This document shows, piece after piece, positions 9,265 to 21,347 of a stretch of DNA of 64,000 nucleotides (position 1 is its first letter; the number at the start of each line of letters is the position of its first letter). Location of the stretch: contig NZ_JAKWBL010000001.1 of assembly GCF_022513635.1 (NCBI RefSeq), forward strand, positions 1,426,001-1,490,000, in the 5' to 3' direction. Under the pieces are notes generated by a model, which was given only the letters and a program-made list of their open reading frames with translations, was not told the origin of the DNA and ran no database searches. Position numbers and translations under genes: made by a program. Source of the stretch: Paraniabella ginsengisoli (GTDB lineage Bacteria; Bacteroidota; Bacteroidia; Chitinophagales; Chitinophagaceae).

Positions 9265-9927
9265 ATGTCTCAAAAAACTTTAGGTTTGATACATACATCG
9301 GCTACACTGGTACCGGTGTTTGACGAGCTTTGCAAAAAATATTTACCTGGCGTAAAGGTTTTCAACATTGTTGATGACAGCCTAATAAAAAACACCATTG
9401 CTTGTGGCGAATTAACGCCTCAAACATCAAAGCGCGTAGTTGATTATGCCGGTTCAGCAGAAGACGCGGGAGCTGATTATATCATGTTCACTTGTTCATC
9501 AATTGGGCCTGCTGTTGAAACAGCCGCAACCTTGTCGGGTGTACCTGTATTGCGTGTGGATCAGCCAATGGCAGATCAGGCGGTAGCTACAGGAAAGCGC
9601 ATAGGGGTTGTTGCTACATTATCTACAACGTTAGAGCCAACTTGCGATTTGGTTAAAAGGCGTGCTATTGCTGCAGGAAAGGAAATTGAGTTGATCTCAA
9701 AATTATGCGAAGGCGCTTTCGAAGCTTTGATGAGCGGTGATGCACAAACACATGATGACATTGTTGCAGCGGCCTTAAAACAATTGTCGAATGAGGTAGA
9801 TGTAATATTATTAGCTCAGGCTTCTATGGCGCGCGTGGTAAACAGTTTATCTGATGCGGATAAGAAAGTGCCTATCCTTGCCAGTCCGCCTTTAGCGATG
9901 GAATATCTTGCCAGTGTTTTAAAATAA
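9265..9927 (+). CDS. Aspartate/glutamate-racemase-superfamily protein with one catalytic cysteine
   Basis: 220 residues, intact. Two repeated alpha/beta lobes typical of the superfamily. The first active-site cysteine is present in FTCSSIG (Cys77), but the position of the second, usually a [GA]CT motif, reads LLAQASMAR (184-190) without cysteine. One-cysteine members of this fold act as decarboxylases, isomerases or one-sided epimerases rather than two-base racemases, so a classical racemase role is unlikely. It lies between the acid-sugar kinase and a BASS-type transporter, suggesting a step on a sugar acid or small carboxylate. The true reaction is not known. Confidence 0.75.
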   Translation: MSQKTLGLIHTSATLVPVFDELCKKYLPGVKVFNIVDDSLIKNTIACGELTPQTSKRVVDYAGSAEDAGADYIMFTCSSIGPAVETAATLSGVPVLRVDQPMADQAVATGKRIGVVATLSTTLEPTCDLVKRRAIAAGKEIELISKLCEGAFEALMSGDAQTHDDIVAAALKQLSNEVDVILLAQASMARVVNSLSDADKKVPILASPPLAMEYLASVLK

Positions 9928-9943
9928 ATTAACGATTGCTGCC

Positions 9944-11229
9944 ATGCAAAAATTATACAGGTTTAGTTTGTGGACTTGCGGAATAACCACCGTCGTATTG
10001 GTTGTTTCATTATTAACAAATCAGGATTGGTTGAGTAAACCTTTCGCTGTATTAACAGCTGTTACATTGGCGTTAGGATTGGGGGCTGTAACATCACTAA
10101 AAGGATATCAATATACAGCCTGGATCATTGTTGCGGTGGTCGCCGGTATGATCTATCCGCAGGCATTTATGAATTGGGGAACTGTAAACCTGCGTGATAA
10201 AACCTTGATACTTGTTATTATTCAATTAGTGATGTTTGGAATGGGGACACACATGAGTTTAAAAGACTTTCAGGGATTGGCAACAACTGGCAAAGGTGTA
10301 GCCATAGGTTTGTTGTGTCATTTTTCGATCATGCCGTTGATGGGGCTATTACTTATCACCATTTTTAAATTTGAGCCAGAGATTGCTGCCGGCATTATTC
10401 TTATTGGGAGCTGCAGTAGCGGACTTGCATCTAACGTAATGGTTTACCTGGCAAAGGCTAATCTTGTATTGTCGGTTATTGTAACCGCAATGGCAACGCT
10501 AGTTGCACCTTTTTTAACACCGCTTTTGATGAAGACCTTTGCTGGTACTTTAATAGAAGTGAAGTTTATTGACATGATGATAGAGATCATTAAGATTGTC
10601 ATAGTTCCCATTGGCGCAGCTTTGTTGCACGATTATTTGAAACGTGCTTCAACGTCAAGTAGGAACAAAGTAAGGATTGTGCAGTGTTATGTGCGATGTA
10701 TGCATTAGTTATTTTACTATGGGGATATAAATATGCAGAGGTAAAAGAAGCGTCTCATGCTGCCTTGCAATCATTGGAATTGTCTGGTTTCCTGGCTAGC
10801 GCTGTAGTAGCTGGTGTTTTATATAATATGCTATATCGCGCTTATCCAAAAGTAGATCAACTGATGCCATTTATTTCAATGTTCGGTATTATCTATTTTA
10901 CAACTGTTACAACCGCGGCTGGCCGAGACAATCTGATGAAAGTGGGACTGCTACTTTTTATAGCATCAGTTATTCACAATGCAGCAGGATATTTTTTTGG
11001 TTATTGGCTAAGCCGATTATTTGGGTTAGACAAAAATTCAAGCCGAACTATAGCTTTTGAAGTGGGCTTACAAAATGGCGGAATGGCCAGCGGACTTGCA
11101 GGTTCGATGGGCAAGTTAGGGACTGTTGGACTTGCTGCTGCTGTGTTTAGTCCCTGGATGAATATCAGCGGAAGTATTTTAGCCAACTACTGGAGAAGAA
11201 AACCTGTTAAGCCTGAGGAGCCTAAATAA
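9944..11229 (+). CDS. Bile acid:sodium symporter (BASS)-type transporter, frameshifted
   Basis: Two frames overlap near 10680; adding one G at GTG-CAG (10679-10682) joins them as RIVAVLCAMYALVILLWG, giving ~428 residues. It is hydrophobic throughout, with 10 or more predicted helices. GMGTHMSLKDFQGLA and GSCSSGLASNVMVYLAKAN in the first half, and FEVGLQNGGMASGLAGSMG in the second, match the paired repeats and crossover Na+-binding motifs of BASS proteins. Besides bile acids, bacterial members move keto- and hydroxy-acids. Placed between an acid-processing enzyme and an acid-sugar dehydratase, it likely imports a sugar acid. Inner membrane. Confidence 0.82.
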
Positions 11230-11240
11230 AATTATTGTGT

Positions 11241-11288
11241 TGTCATCGTCAGTACTACTATCATCTTTGTTGTGTCACTCACTTTATC
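11241..11288 (-). repeat. Dispersed block, family B, copy 2 (reverse orientation)
   Basis: On the minus strand it reads AAGTGAGTGACACAACA then AAGATGATAGTAG, matching the block at 9194-9230 and 34308-34354 with substitutions. It fills most of the gap before the dehydratase gene, and a TTG inside it (11235) should not be taken as that gene's start. Confidence 0.7.
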
Positions 11289-11330
11289 TGTGGTGCAAAT
11301 ATGAACAGTAAAGAAGTGAATTCTGTTTCA

Positions 11331-12400
11331 ATGAAAAAAATTAAACAATATTCGGTATTTACAGCCAAAGCAGCATTGAGCAAGCCTATTGCTGATGCTA
11401 CGCATACGCTGACTGAAATATCTTTTATCATTCTGCGTTTGCAACTTGAAAATGGCATTGTTGGTGAATCTTATTTGTTGAGTTTTCAATATAGTCCGCG
11501 AGCGATTGCTGGCGCATTAAAAGATGTAGCAGCAATGGTAATTGGCGAGGATGTTTACAATACTGTTTCAGTTTTTGATAAGATAAATATTGCTAATGAA
11601 TATTTTGGACAGGAAGGAATTAATCGCTGGGCTCAGGCCGCTGTTAATATAGCTATGTGGGATGCATGGTCGAAAACCTTGCAACAACCGATCTGGAAGG
11701 TTTTAGGTGCCAATCATTTTAAAGTTCCTGTTTATGGTAGCGGTGGCTGGTTGTCATATAATGTCGAAGAACTTATAGATGAAGTAAGTGATTACAAGAA
11801 GCGCGGCTTCAAAGCAGTAAAGATCAAAGTGGGTAAGCCAGATTGGAAGGAAGATCTTGAGCGTCTGGCAAAAGTCAGGGAAGTAGTTGGAAATGATATT
11901 GGCATTATGATGGATGCCAACCAGGGTATGAAACTGCCTGATGCATTAGCATTGGCGCGTGCTGCAAGACAGTTAGAAATTAATTGGTTTGAAGAACCTA
12001 TAGGTCATACTGACTTTCAGGGTTACCAGTTGTTAAAAAATCAGGCAGGCATTTCTTTAGCAATGGGAGAGCGTGAGTATTCAACTGTGACATTAAGAGA
12101 ATTGATAAAATTGAACGCGATTGATATATGGCAGCCAGACATTCTTCGTCTGGGCGGTGTGGAAGCCTGGCGCAACAGCGCGGCATTGGCGCAGGCGCAT
12201 AATATACCTGTTCTGCCACATTATTATAAAGATTATGATGTGCCACTTTTATGTACTATTTCTAATGGCGCTGGCGCAGAATCTTTCGATTGGATCGATC
12301 CTTTGATAGATCATAAGTTGATTATTGATAATGGTTTTGCTATTCCCCATGATCGGAATGGATGGGGTTTTTCATTTAAAGACGAATTTTTGATAGAGAT

Positions 12401-12404
<4 letters not shown>
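11331..12404 (+). CDS. Enolase-superfamily acid-sugar dehydratase (mandelate racemase subgroup)
   Basis: About 357 residues from ATG 11331; an in-frame ATG at 11301 is an alternative. Catalytic lysine motif FKAVKIKVG, metal ligands in MMDANQG, WFEEPIG and MGEREYS, then QPDILRLGG and PHYYKDYD giving the Asp/His pair of the mandelate-racemase subgroup. Members dehydrate sugar acids such as galactonate, rhamnonate, glucarate or talarate to 2-keto-3-deoxy acids. The specific substrate is not decided; L-rhamnonate or an acid made from released pectin sugars would fit the neighbours. Cytoplasmic. The GH2 gene begins within the last codons of this one (12401). Confidence 0.82.
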
Positions 12405-15638
<3,234 letters not shown>

Positions 15639-15647
15639 AAATAGCGG

Positions 15648-18600
15648 ATGAACTTGCGTTTGAAATTATTGGTGCTTGCTATTGCGTGCCTGTTTGCAAA
15701 TAGTATTGGCTTTGGTCAAAATGTTAAATCTGTTGATCTGGCAGAAGTATTTCAAAGTCCTCCTGAAACAGCCAAACCTTGGGTGTTATGGTATTGGATG
15801 CACGCGGCAGTTTCTAAAGAAGGCATTACCGCCGATCTGGAAGGCATGAAAAAAGTGGGTATTGCCGGAGCTTACTTAGTTTGCATTTTTGATACTGTTG
15901 CTAAAATTCCTTACGATAAGCCTGCAAGACAACTTACACCAGAATGGTGGGCGCTGGTAAATCATGCGATGAAAGAATGTAAGCGGCTTGACTTAAAGCT
16001 GGCTTTTCATGTTAGCGATGGTTTTGCATTAGCGGGTGGCCCATGGATAAAGCCCGAACAATCTATGCAAAAACTGGTGTGGACGAAAACCTATGTTAAG
16101 GCAAAAGGCAATGACAGTATCAGGTTGGAGCAACCGCATACGAATGAAAATTTTTATAAAGACATTGCTGTTTTTGCATACCCGGCCAACTCAGCCAACG
16201 CGTTTTCTGAAACGGTTCTAATACCAGCGGTTACAACAAGTACGGGTGAGAAAGCGCCCTATCTGGCATTTTCCGGTGATGATTCCAAAACATTCAGAAG
16301 TGATGTGTCTTGCTGGATTCAGTACAAGTATCCGAAACCTTTTACGTTACGTTCTTTAAAGATTCATACTAATAGTAAAGTATATCAATCTCAACGATTG
16401 ATTGTGATGGCAAGCAATAATGGAATTGTGTTTGACACGGTGCTTCGTTTGCAACCGCCTCGTCATGGCTGGCAGGATACGGATGAAGATTACACATTTT
16501 CCATACCTGCAACAACCGCAAAATATTTTCGCTTTGTGTATGACAAAGAAGGGACAGAAGCAGGGTCGGAAGATCTGGATGGTGCAAAATGGAAGCCTTC
16601 ATTAAAAGTAAAGGGTATTTATTTAAGTGATGAGCCAGTTATCAATCAGATTGAAACAAAGAATGGAAGTATATGGCGTGTGGCAGAAAACACTACAACG
16701 CAAATGGTAAATGATAGCAATGCTGTTCAGTTTAAAAATATTATCAATCTTACCAATAAAATGGATAAGAATGGAAACCTTGACTGGAAGCCGGTTTCAG
16801 GGGATTGGGTGATTGTAAGAATGGGTCACACTTCAACCGGTCATACCAATGCTACAGGTGGCGCCGCAAAAGGTTTGGAATGTGATAAGTTTAATCCTGA
16901 TGCAATCAAACTTCAGTTTAATAATTGGTTTGCCAAAGCTTTTGAGAAAACAGATCCCGGTCTCGCAAAGGAAGTCATTAAAATATTTTACATCGACAGC
17001 TGGGAAGCAGGCAGCCAGAACTGGAGCGAAAAATTCGCAGCCGAGTTTAAAAAAAGAAGAGGATATGACTTAATGCCTTATTTGTTGGTAATGACTGGCG
17101 TTCCCATAAATGATGCCACTACTTCTGAAAAGATTTTACATGATGTTCGCGAGACAATTGCTGAATTAGTGAATGATATTTTTTATGTCACACTTCGAAA
17201 ACTTGCAGACGAAAAGGGATGCACATTTACTGCTGAAAACGTAGCACCCACAATGGTTAGCGATGGATTGCTGCATTTTAAAACGGTGGATTATCCAACA
17301 GGTGAATTTTGGTTGAATAGCCCAACACATGATAAGCCCAATGATATGTTTGATGCCATTAGCGCAGCACATATCTATGGAAAGAATATTGTACAGGCAG
17401 AATCATTTACAAGTTTAAAGATCAATTGGTCTGAACATCCCGGCAACCTCAAAGCGATTGGTGACAGAAATTATGCAATGGGTATTAACAGAACTATTTT
17501 TCACGTCAATACCCAGAATCCGTGGATGGATCGAAAACCTGGTATGACATTAGGAAGTATTGGTTTGTTTTACCAACGTGATCAAACCTGGTATGATCAA
17601 AGTAAAGCCTGGATTGATTATATAACAAGGGTTTCAGCATTGTTGCAACAAGGTAAACCTGTTGCAGACATCGCTGTTTTTATTGGTGAGGAAGTGCCGA
17701 GGCGTTCTGTTTTGCCAGACAGGCTTGTAAGCGCTCTGCCCGGTATTTTTGGTAAAGAAAGACTGGAAGCAGAGAAGAAACGACTTGAGAATAAAGGAGA
17801 ACCGCAGCGCACAATACCGGACGGAGTAACCCATTCTGCTAACATGGCTGATCCTGAAGATTGGACCGATGCTTTGCGTGGTTATAAATATGATTGTTTT
17901 AATCCGGATGTATTGTTAAAAGCTAAAGTAGTAAACGGTAATGTTGTGTTCCCTTCTGGCGCTTCTTATCGAGTGCTTATATTTCCTGGAAAGCTATTGA
18001 TGAATCCCAATGCTGGCTTGATGTCTGTAAATGTTGCCAAAAAGATTTTGCAATTGAAAAATGCAGGCGCTACTATTATTATTGATAAAAGAGAGGTCAG
18101 TACCATTGGTTTGAAACAAAAAGATACTGAGCTACAGAATATATGGAAAGAATTATTTTCAAATAATGGCAAAGGCCGGTTAATTGAAACGCCTTACAAA
18201 GATGCTACTTTTGATAAGATAGGAGTGCCGAGAGATTTGGAGGTTAAAAGCAAAGATCGTGAAATAGCCTGGGCGCATCGAAAATTGAATGATGGAGATT
18301 TATATTTTATATCCAATCAATCTAACAAAGCAAACTACATTGATCTTTCTTTTCGTGTAGCTGGCTATCATCCGGAAATATGGGATCCTGTATCTGGGAG
18401 AATAGGTGTTTCTAATAACTGGTCTATTGATAATGGTAGAACACAAATATCATTGTTTCTAAATACGAACGAATCGGTTTTTATTGTGTTTAGAAATAAG
18501 ACAGAGATAGAAAGTCTTACAGCTTGTAATGGCTTAATTGTGCCTTATGGTTCTAAACCACCAGGGGCCAATCTTTTTATTAATTCAAACTGGCAGGTTC

Positions 18601-19046
18601 AATTCGATACTGCTTTTGGTGGACTTTTAGAAAAGGTAGATTTTCCTAAATTGACTTCATGGACTGAGCATAAAAGTGACGCTGTAAAATATTATTCCGG
18701 AACCGCTGTTTATACCAATCATTTTTCTGTTGATAATATTGTTAAGGATAAGCCTGTGTTTCTCACTATTGACAGTGTTTTTAATATCGCTACTGTAAAA
18801 GTTAATGGTGTTGATTGCGGTACAATATGGACACCACCTTATCAGTTGGATATTTCAAAAGCAATCAAAACGGGTGCTAATTCAATCGAGATAAAAGTAA
18901 GTAATACCTGGGCTAACAGGCTTATTGGAGATATGGCTTTGCCCGAAAATAAGCGTATTACCTGGACAACAGCACCTTTGAATATTTTGGAAGGAAAACC
19001 ATTGCTAAAAGCAGGTTTGGTAGGAGGAGTAAAGATTCAGCAGTGA
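15648..19046 (+). CDS. Alpha-L-rhamnosidase-like glycoside hydrolase (GH106)
   Basis: 1132 residues in one intact frame, nine bases after the GH2 stop. Signal peptide MNLRLKLLVLAIACLFANSIGFGQ. It opens with FQSPPETAKPWVLWYWMHAAVSKEGITADLEGMKKVGIAGAY, typical of GH106 TIM-barrel N-termini (quoted here only as the region of residues 35-77; key residues W-WYWM and GITADLEGMK). The C-terminus has a GH2-like galactose-binding fold with KVNGVDCGTIWTPPYQLD. GH106 enzymes cut alpha-1,2-linked L-rhamnose, for example in rhamnogalacturonan II. With the GH78 and GH127 genes it makes a rhamnose/arabinose-rich pectin the likely target. Periplasmic. Confidence 0.85.
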   Translation: MNLRLKLLVLAIACLFANSIGFGQNVKSVDLAEVFQSPPETAKPWVLWYWMHAAVSKEGITADLEGMKKVGIAGAYLVCIFDTVAKIPYDKPARQLTPEWWALVNHAMKECKRLDLKLAFHVSDGFALAGGPWIKPEQSMQKLVWTKTYVKAKGNDSIRLEQPHTNENFYKDIAVFAYPANSANAFSETVLIPAVTTSTGEKAPYLAFSGDDSKTFRSDVSCWIQYKYPKPFTLRSLKIHTNSKVYQSQRLIVMASNNGIVFDTVLRLQPPRHGWQDTDEDYTFSIPATTAKYFRFVYDKEGTEAGSEDLDGAKWKPSLKVKGIYLSDEPVINQIETKNGSIWRVAENTTTQMVNDSNAVQFKNIINLTNKMDKNGNLDWKPVSGDWVIVRMGHTSTGHTNATGGAAKGLECDKFNPDAIKLQFNNWFAKAFEKTDPGLAKEVIKIFYIDSWEAGSQNWSEKFAAEFKKRRGYDLMPYLLVMTGVPINDATTSEKILHDVRETIAELVNDIFYVTLRKLADEKGCTFTAENVAPTMVSDGLLHFKTVDYPTGEFWLNSPTHDKPNDMFDAISAAHIYGKNIVQAESFTSLKINWSEHPGNLKAIGDRNYAMGINRTIFHVNTQNPWMDRKPGMTLGSIGLFYQRDQTWYDQSKAWIDYITRVSALLQQGKPVADIAVFIGEEVPRRSVLPDRLVSALPGIFGKERLEAEKKRLENKGEPQRTIPDGVTHSANMADPEDWTDALRGYKYDCFNPDVLLKAKVVNGNVVFPSGASYRVLIFPGKLLMNPNAGLMSVNVAKKILQLKNAGATIIIDKREVSTIGLKQKDTELQNIWKELFSNNGKGRLIETPYKDATFDKIGVPRDLEVKSKDREIAWAHRKLNDGDLYFISNQSNKANYIDLSFRVAGYHPEIWDPVSGRIGVSNNWSIDNGRTQISLFLNTNESVFIVFRNKTEIESLTACNGLIVPYGSKPPGANLFINSNWQVQFDTAFGGLLEKVDFPKLTSWTEHKSDAVKYYSGTAVYTNHFSVDNIVKDKPVFLTIDSVFNIATVKVNGVDCGTIWTPPYQLDISKAIKTGANSIEIKVSNTWANRLIGDMALPENKRITWTTAPLNILEGKPLLKAGLVGGVKIQQ

Positions 19047-19129
19047 TGAATAGGGGCTAATGAATAATCCGTAATGAGTAATGAAAGCGAATACACTGTC
19101 AGGCTGAAGAAAATAAACTTAGCTCCTTT

Positions 19130-20022
19130 TTAAGAACTAACTTCAAGCTTATATCCCTTGCCGCGTATCACAACAATCTTGATATTAGGATCGGGTTCCA
19201 GTTTTTTTCTAAGCTTTGATATAAACATGTCCAGGCTGCGCCCCACAATAACACCTTCATCTTCCCATATTTCTTTTTGCAGCCGGCTTCTTTCTATAGT
19301 CTCATTCGGAGACTGTGCAAAAATGAGCAATACACGGGCTTCCGTTCCGGTAAGGTCTGTTGCCGTTCCGTTTACAATAAGTTTACGATTTGTCGGATCA
19401 AATAAAACTGAGCCTAAAGTAATCATGCCCGAATCCTGTTCATCCGCAGGTAAAGCTTTTCGCGGCTTAACCGATTTTAAAAAAGAAAACCGACAAAGGC
19501 TAGAGATACCAGGCCACCCAAAAGATATCTATTCTTTGCGTTATTTATGTCTGTCGATTTGAATTTAATGTTGATCATATAAGGTGCGCTAGGTTGCGTT
19601 CTTCCTATACATGCTACAATATCATCTTTTTTATTTTTGGAAATAGCATATCCGTAGGTTATACTTGCGTCTTCACCATTCAGGACATTAACAATATAAT
19701 CACTTGAGAGTGGGTCTTCGGCCAACAAACGCCGGGTGGTATTCACCAGGAACTCCGGCTGAAAAGTAAGATCCTTCTCAAAGCTGATTTGGTATTCATT
19801 TTCGGTAATCTTTTTAACCGGAAGTACCCGTGATGTACGGTCGCCCGACTGCAACAGTAGTTCATGTCCGATCCTGCGGAGTAAAACTTCCCTTTTGGAG
19901 AGATTAAAATCGTCGCTATTCTCCATGCTGAAAGCCAGGTAGATTACAGAGATTAGCAACAGTAAAATCAATCCGAACAGATATTTGCTTTTTCCTGAAA
20001 AGATATTTCGGCTATCAGACAT
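19130..20022 (-). CDS. Two-helix membrane-anchored winged-helix regulator, frameshifted
   Basis: Read from 20022 down. Restoring one T (A on the + strand run 19479-19484) joins both parts into ~297 residues. Order: short cytoplasmic N-terminus, membrane helix (about 15-31), an extracytoplasmic domain of ~130 residues, second helix (about 163-181, YLLGGLVSLAFVGFLFL), then an OmpR/PhoB-type winged helix (LTGTEARVLLIFAQSPNETIERS ... VIRGKGYKLE; residues 219-297). No receiver or kinase domain. It looks like a one-component sensor-regulator that detects something outside the inner membrane. It faces a secreted protein across a 198-bp gap with direct repeats beside its own start. Name unknown; topology is inferred. 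Confidence 0.75.
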
Positions 20023-20026
20023 ACCG

Positions 20027-20064
20027 TTTACAATTTATTTACAAAGGTTACATTTTTATTTACA
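20027..20064. promoter_or_regulatory. Roughly helix-phased TTTACA direct repeats upstream of the regulator
   Basis: TTTACA at 20027, 20038 and 20059 and GTTACA at 20047 (spacings 11, 9 and 12 bp). OmpR-type winged helices bind direct repeats about one helical turn apart, so this may be an autoregulatory box between the regulator and the divergent secreted-protein gene. Confidence 0.4.
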
Positions 20065-20220
20065 ATCCAAATCTTGTGAGCGAAAAATACCAAAGTAGAT
20101 TCGCTAAATCAGACTTTGTTTGACAAGGATATGAACTAGGACATGAAAAATAATAGCATGTCTTATCAAATCTTGTTTATTGAGAGGATCTATAATTTAT
20201 TTAATAAAACCACAAAAATC

Positions 20221-20759
20221 ATGAAAAAAGTAATTTATGCATTGATCTTACCGCTGGTTGTGATAAGCGGACTGGTATTTGCTAATCGAAAAATTGAGAA
20301 TGAAACTACTAAGCAGCCGTCTCCCAAGCCGCTTTCTGCTGCCGAAATCAAAAACGAAAGAGAAAAATGGGAAGCCACGCCTGATGGTATAATGTTCAAA
20401 AAATGGGAAGCGTCTCCCGCAGGTAAAAAGTGTATGCCGCTGAAGCTAAAATAAGGAAGCATATCACTGGCTTCACTAATATGGAGGCTGTTGTAACGGC
20501 TCTTTCTCTTCCGCCAGGATCAAGATTAGGTTTCGGAGTTATGGCCAGGATCAATGGTGATAATTATATCGTAAAATTCGATCCGGAAAAATCTCAGCTT
20601 GAGCAATTGCATAGCCTGAAAGTGAACGACAAAATAATTATAAGAAGCCATAGCATATTGCACGCTCCTAAGTATTTATATCCAATAGTATCGTGCGAAT
20701 ATGTAGAAAGAGATAGTAAAGTAATTTTTAAACGTGTTCCCCGAAAAGGCGGTTGCTAA
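20221..20759 (+). CDS. Small secreted protein of unknown function, frameshifted
   Basis: About 179 residues once one G is restored near 20430 (AAAAAG-TGTAT), giving SPAGKKVYAAEAKIRKH at the join. ATG 20221 gives a clear signal peptide (MKKVIYALILPLVVISGLVFA); the upstream in-frame ATG at 20143 would bury it. The mature part has EREKWEATPDGIMFKKWEASPAGKK, a degenerate pair of W-E-A-[TS]-P-[DA]-G units, and then LPPGSRLGFGVMARINGDNY, which looks like a small beta fold. I recall this kind of domain as a tail on some Bacteroidota membrane proteins but cannot name it. Its divergent partner is the membrane-anchored regulator, so it could be the regulator's target. Confidence 0.65.
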
Positions 20760-20815
20760 GTAAATAAATTTAAGTTGTTTAAACTTTTAATTTACCTTGA
20801 TAACACAATAATATT

Positions 20816-20912
20816 CCCGCTGATTATCAGCAGATTTAGAACGTCGCAGATTACGGCAGATAAGTTTTCCGCGAAAAATTTGCGCAAAAAATCAGCGATT
20901 ATCTGCGAGAAA
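20816..20912. repeat. Inverted repeat of the 'cagattacgcag' type
   Basis: Left arm CCGCTGATTATCAGCAGATT and right arm AATCAGCGATTATCTGCGAG with GTCGCAGATTACGGCAGATA between. Words of the same kind (CACAGATTACGCAGAAAT) recur at 27889-27953. Confidence 0.55.
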
Positions 20913-21117
20913 TTCCTTTATACCCAAATAGTTTAAACAACTTTGTTATAAAATACATACAAATCCGAAAAGTAGCAAGTGCATTTTATGTCGTGACATT
21001 CTTTAATTGAGAAGACTTCCTCAATCATTTTTTCAAAGCACAATTATTTTATCTATTTATCGTCTAACGCTGTAGTGAAGATGATAGTTTTTGGTTTGAA
21101 AGTTAAACGGTTACATA

Positions 21118-21140
21118 GGTCTGACGGTCTCCGTCTGACC
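21118..21140. repeat. Dispersed near-palindrome, family A, copy 3
   Basis: Same 23 bases as the copy at 9099-9121. A family B block follows 57 bp later. Confidence 0.85.
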
Positions 21141-21196
21141 TATAAATTGAAAAACTTCTGGTTGCTAAGTGATATGTAGGCCGACGTATATTCTAC

Positions 21197-21252
21197 AGTA
21201 CAAGCGAGCGTGGCAACAAAGATGAGATATGTTTACTGATGACCTAATAAGA
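21197..21252 (+). repeat. Dispersed block, family B, copy 3
   Basis: Starts AGTACAAGCGAGCG, then TGGCAACAAAGATGA, GATATGTTTACTGATG and CCTAATAA. The second half aligns with the copy at 34308-34354 (ATTATGTTTATTGATG, GGTTAATAA), showing the element is at least ~55 bp long. Confidence 0.8.
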
Positions 21253-21347
21253 CTTTATATTTATCTTCCCTGTTTTATAATAATATTTTTAAATATAGAT
21301 TCTTATGCGGGCCGGTTAGCCGCCAATCGATAAAGTAGATTAGACTA

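Larger units (their letters stand above)
20760..21347. other. Gene-free, repeat-rich interval
   Basis: 588 bp without a credible gene. It holds inverted repeats with CTGATTATCAGCAGAT and ATCAGCGATTATCTGCGAG (20816-20912), a family A palindrome (21118-21140) and a family B block (21197-21252). The last ~95 bp before the TonB receptor are plain AT-rich leader. No tRNA or small RNA recognised. Confidence 0.7.

Noticed and set aside
20143..20220. Upstream ATG for the small secreted protein
   Set aside because: It would place 26 residues before a perfect signal peptide starting at 20221.
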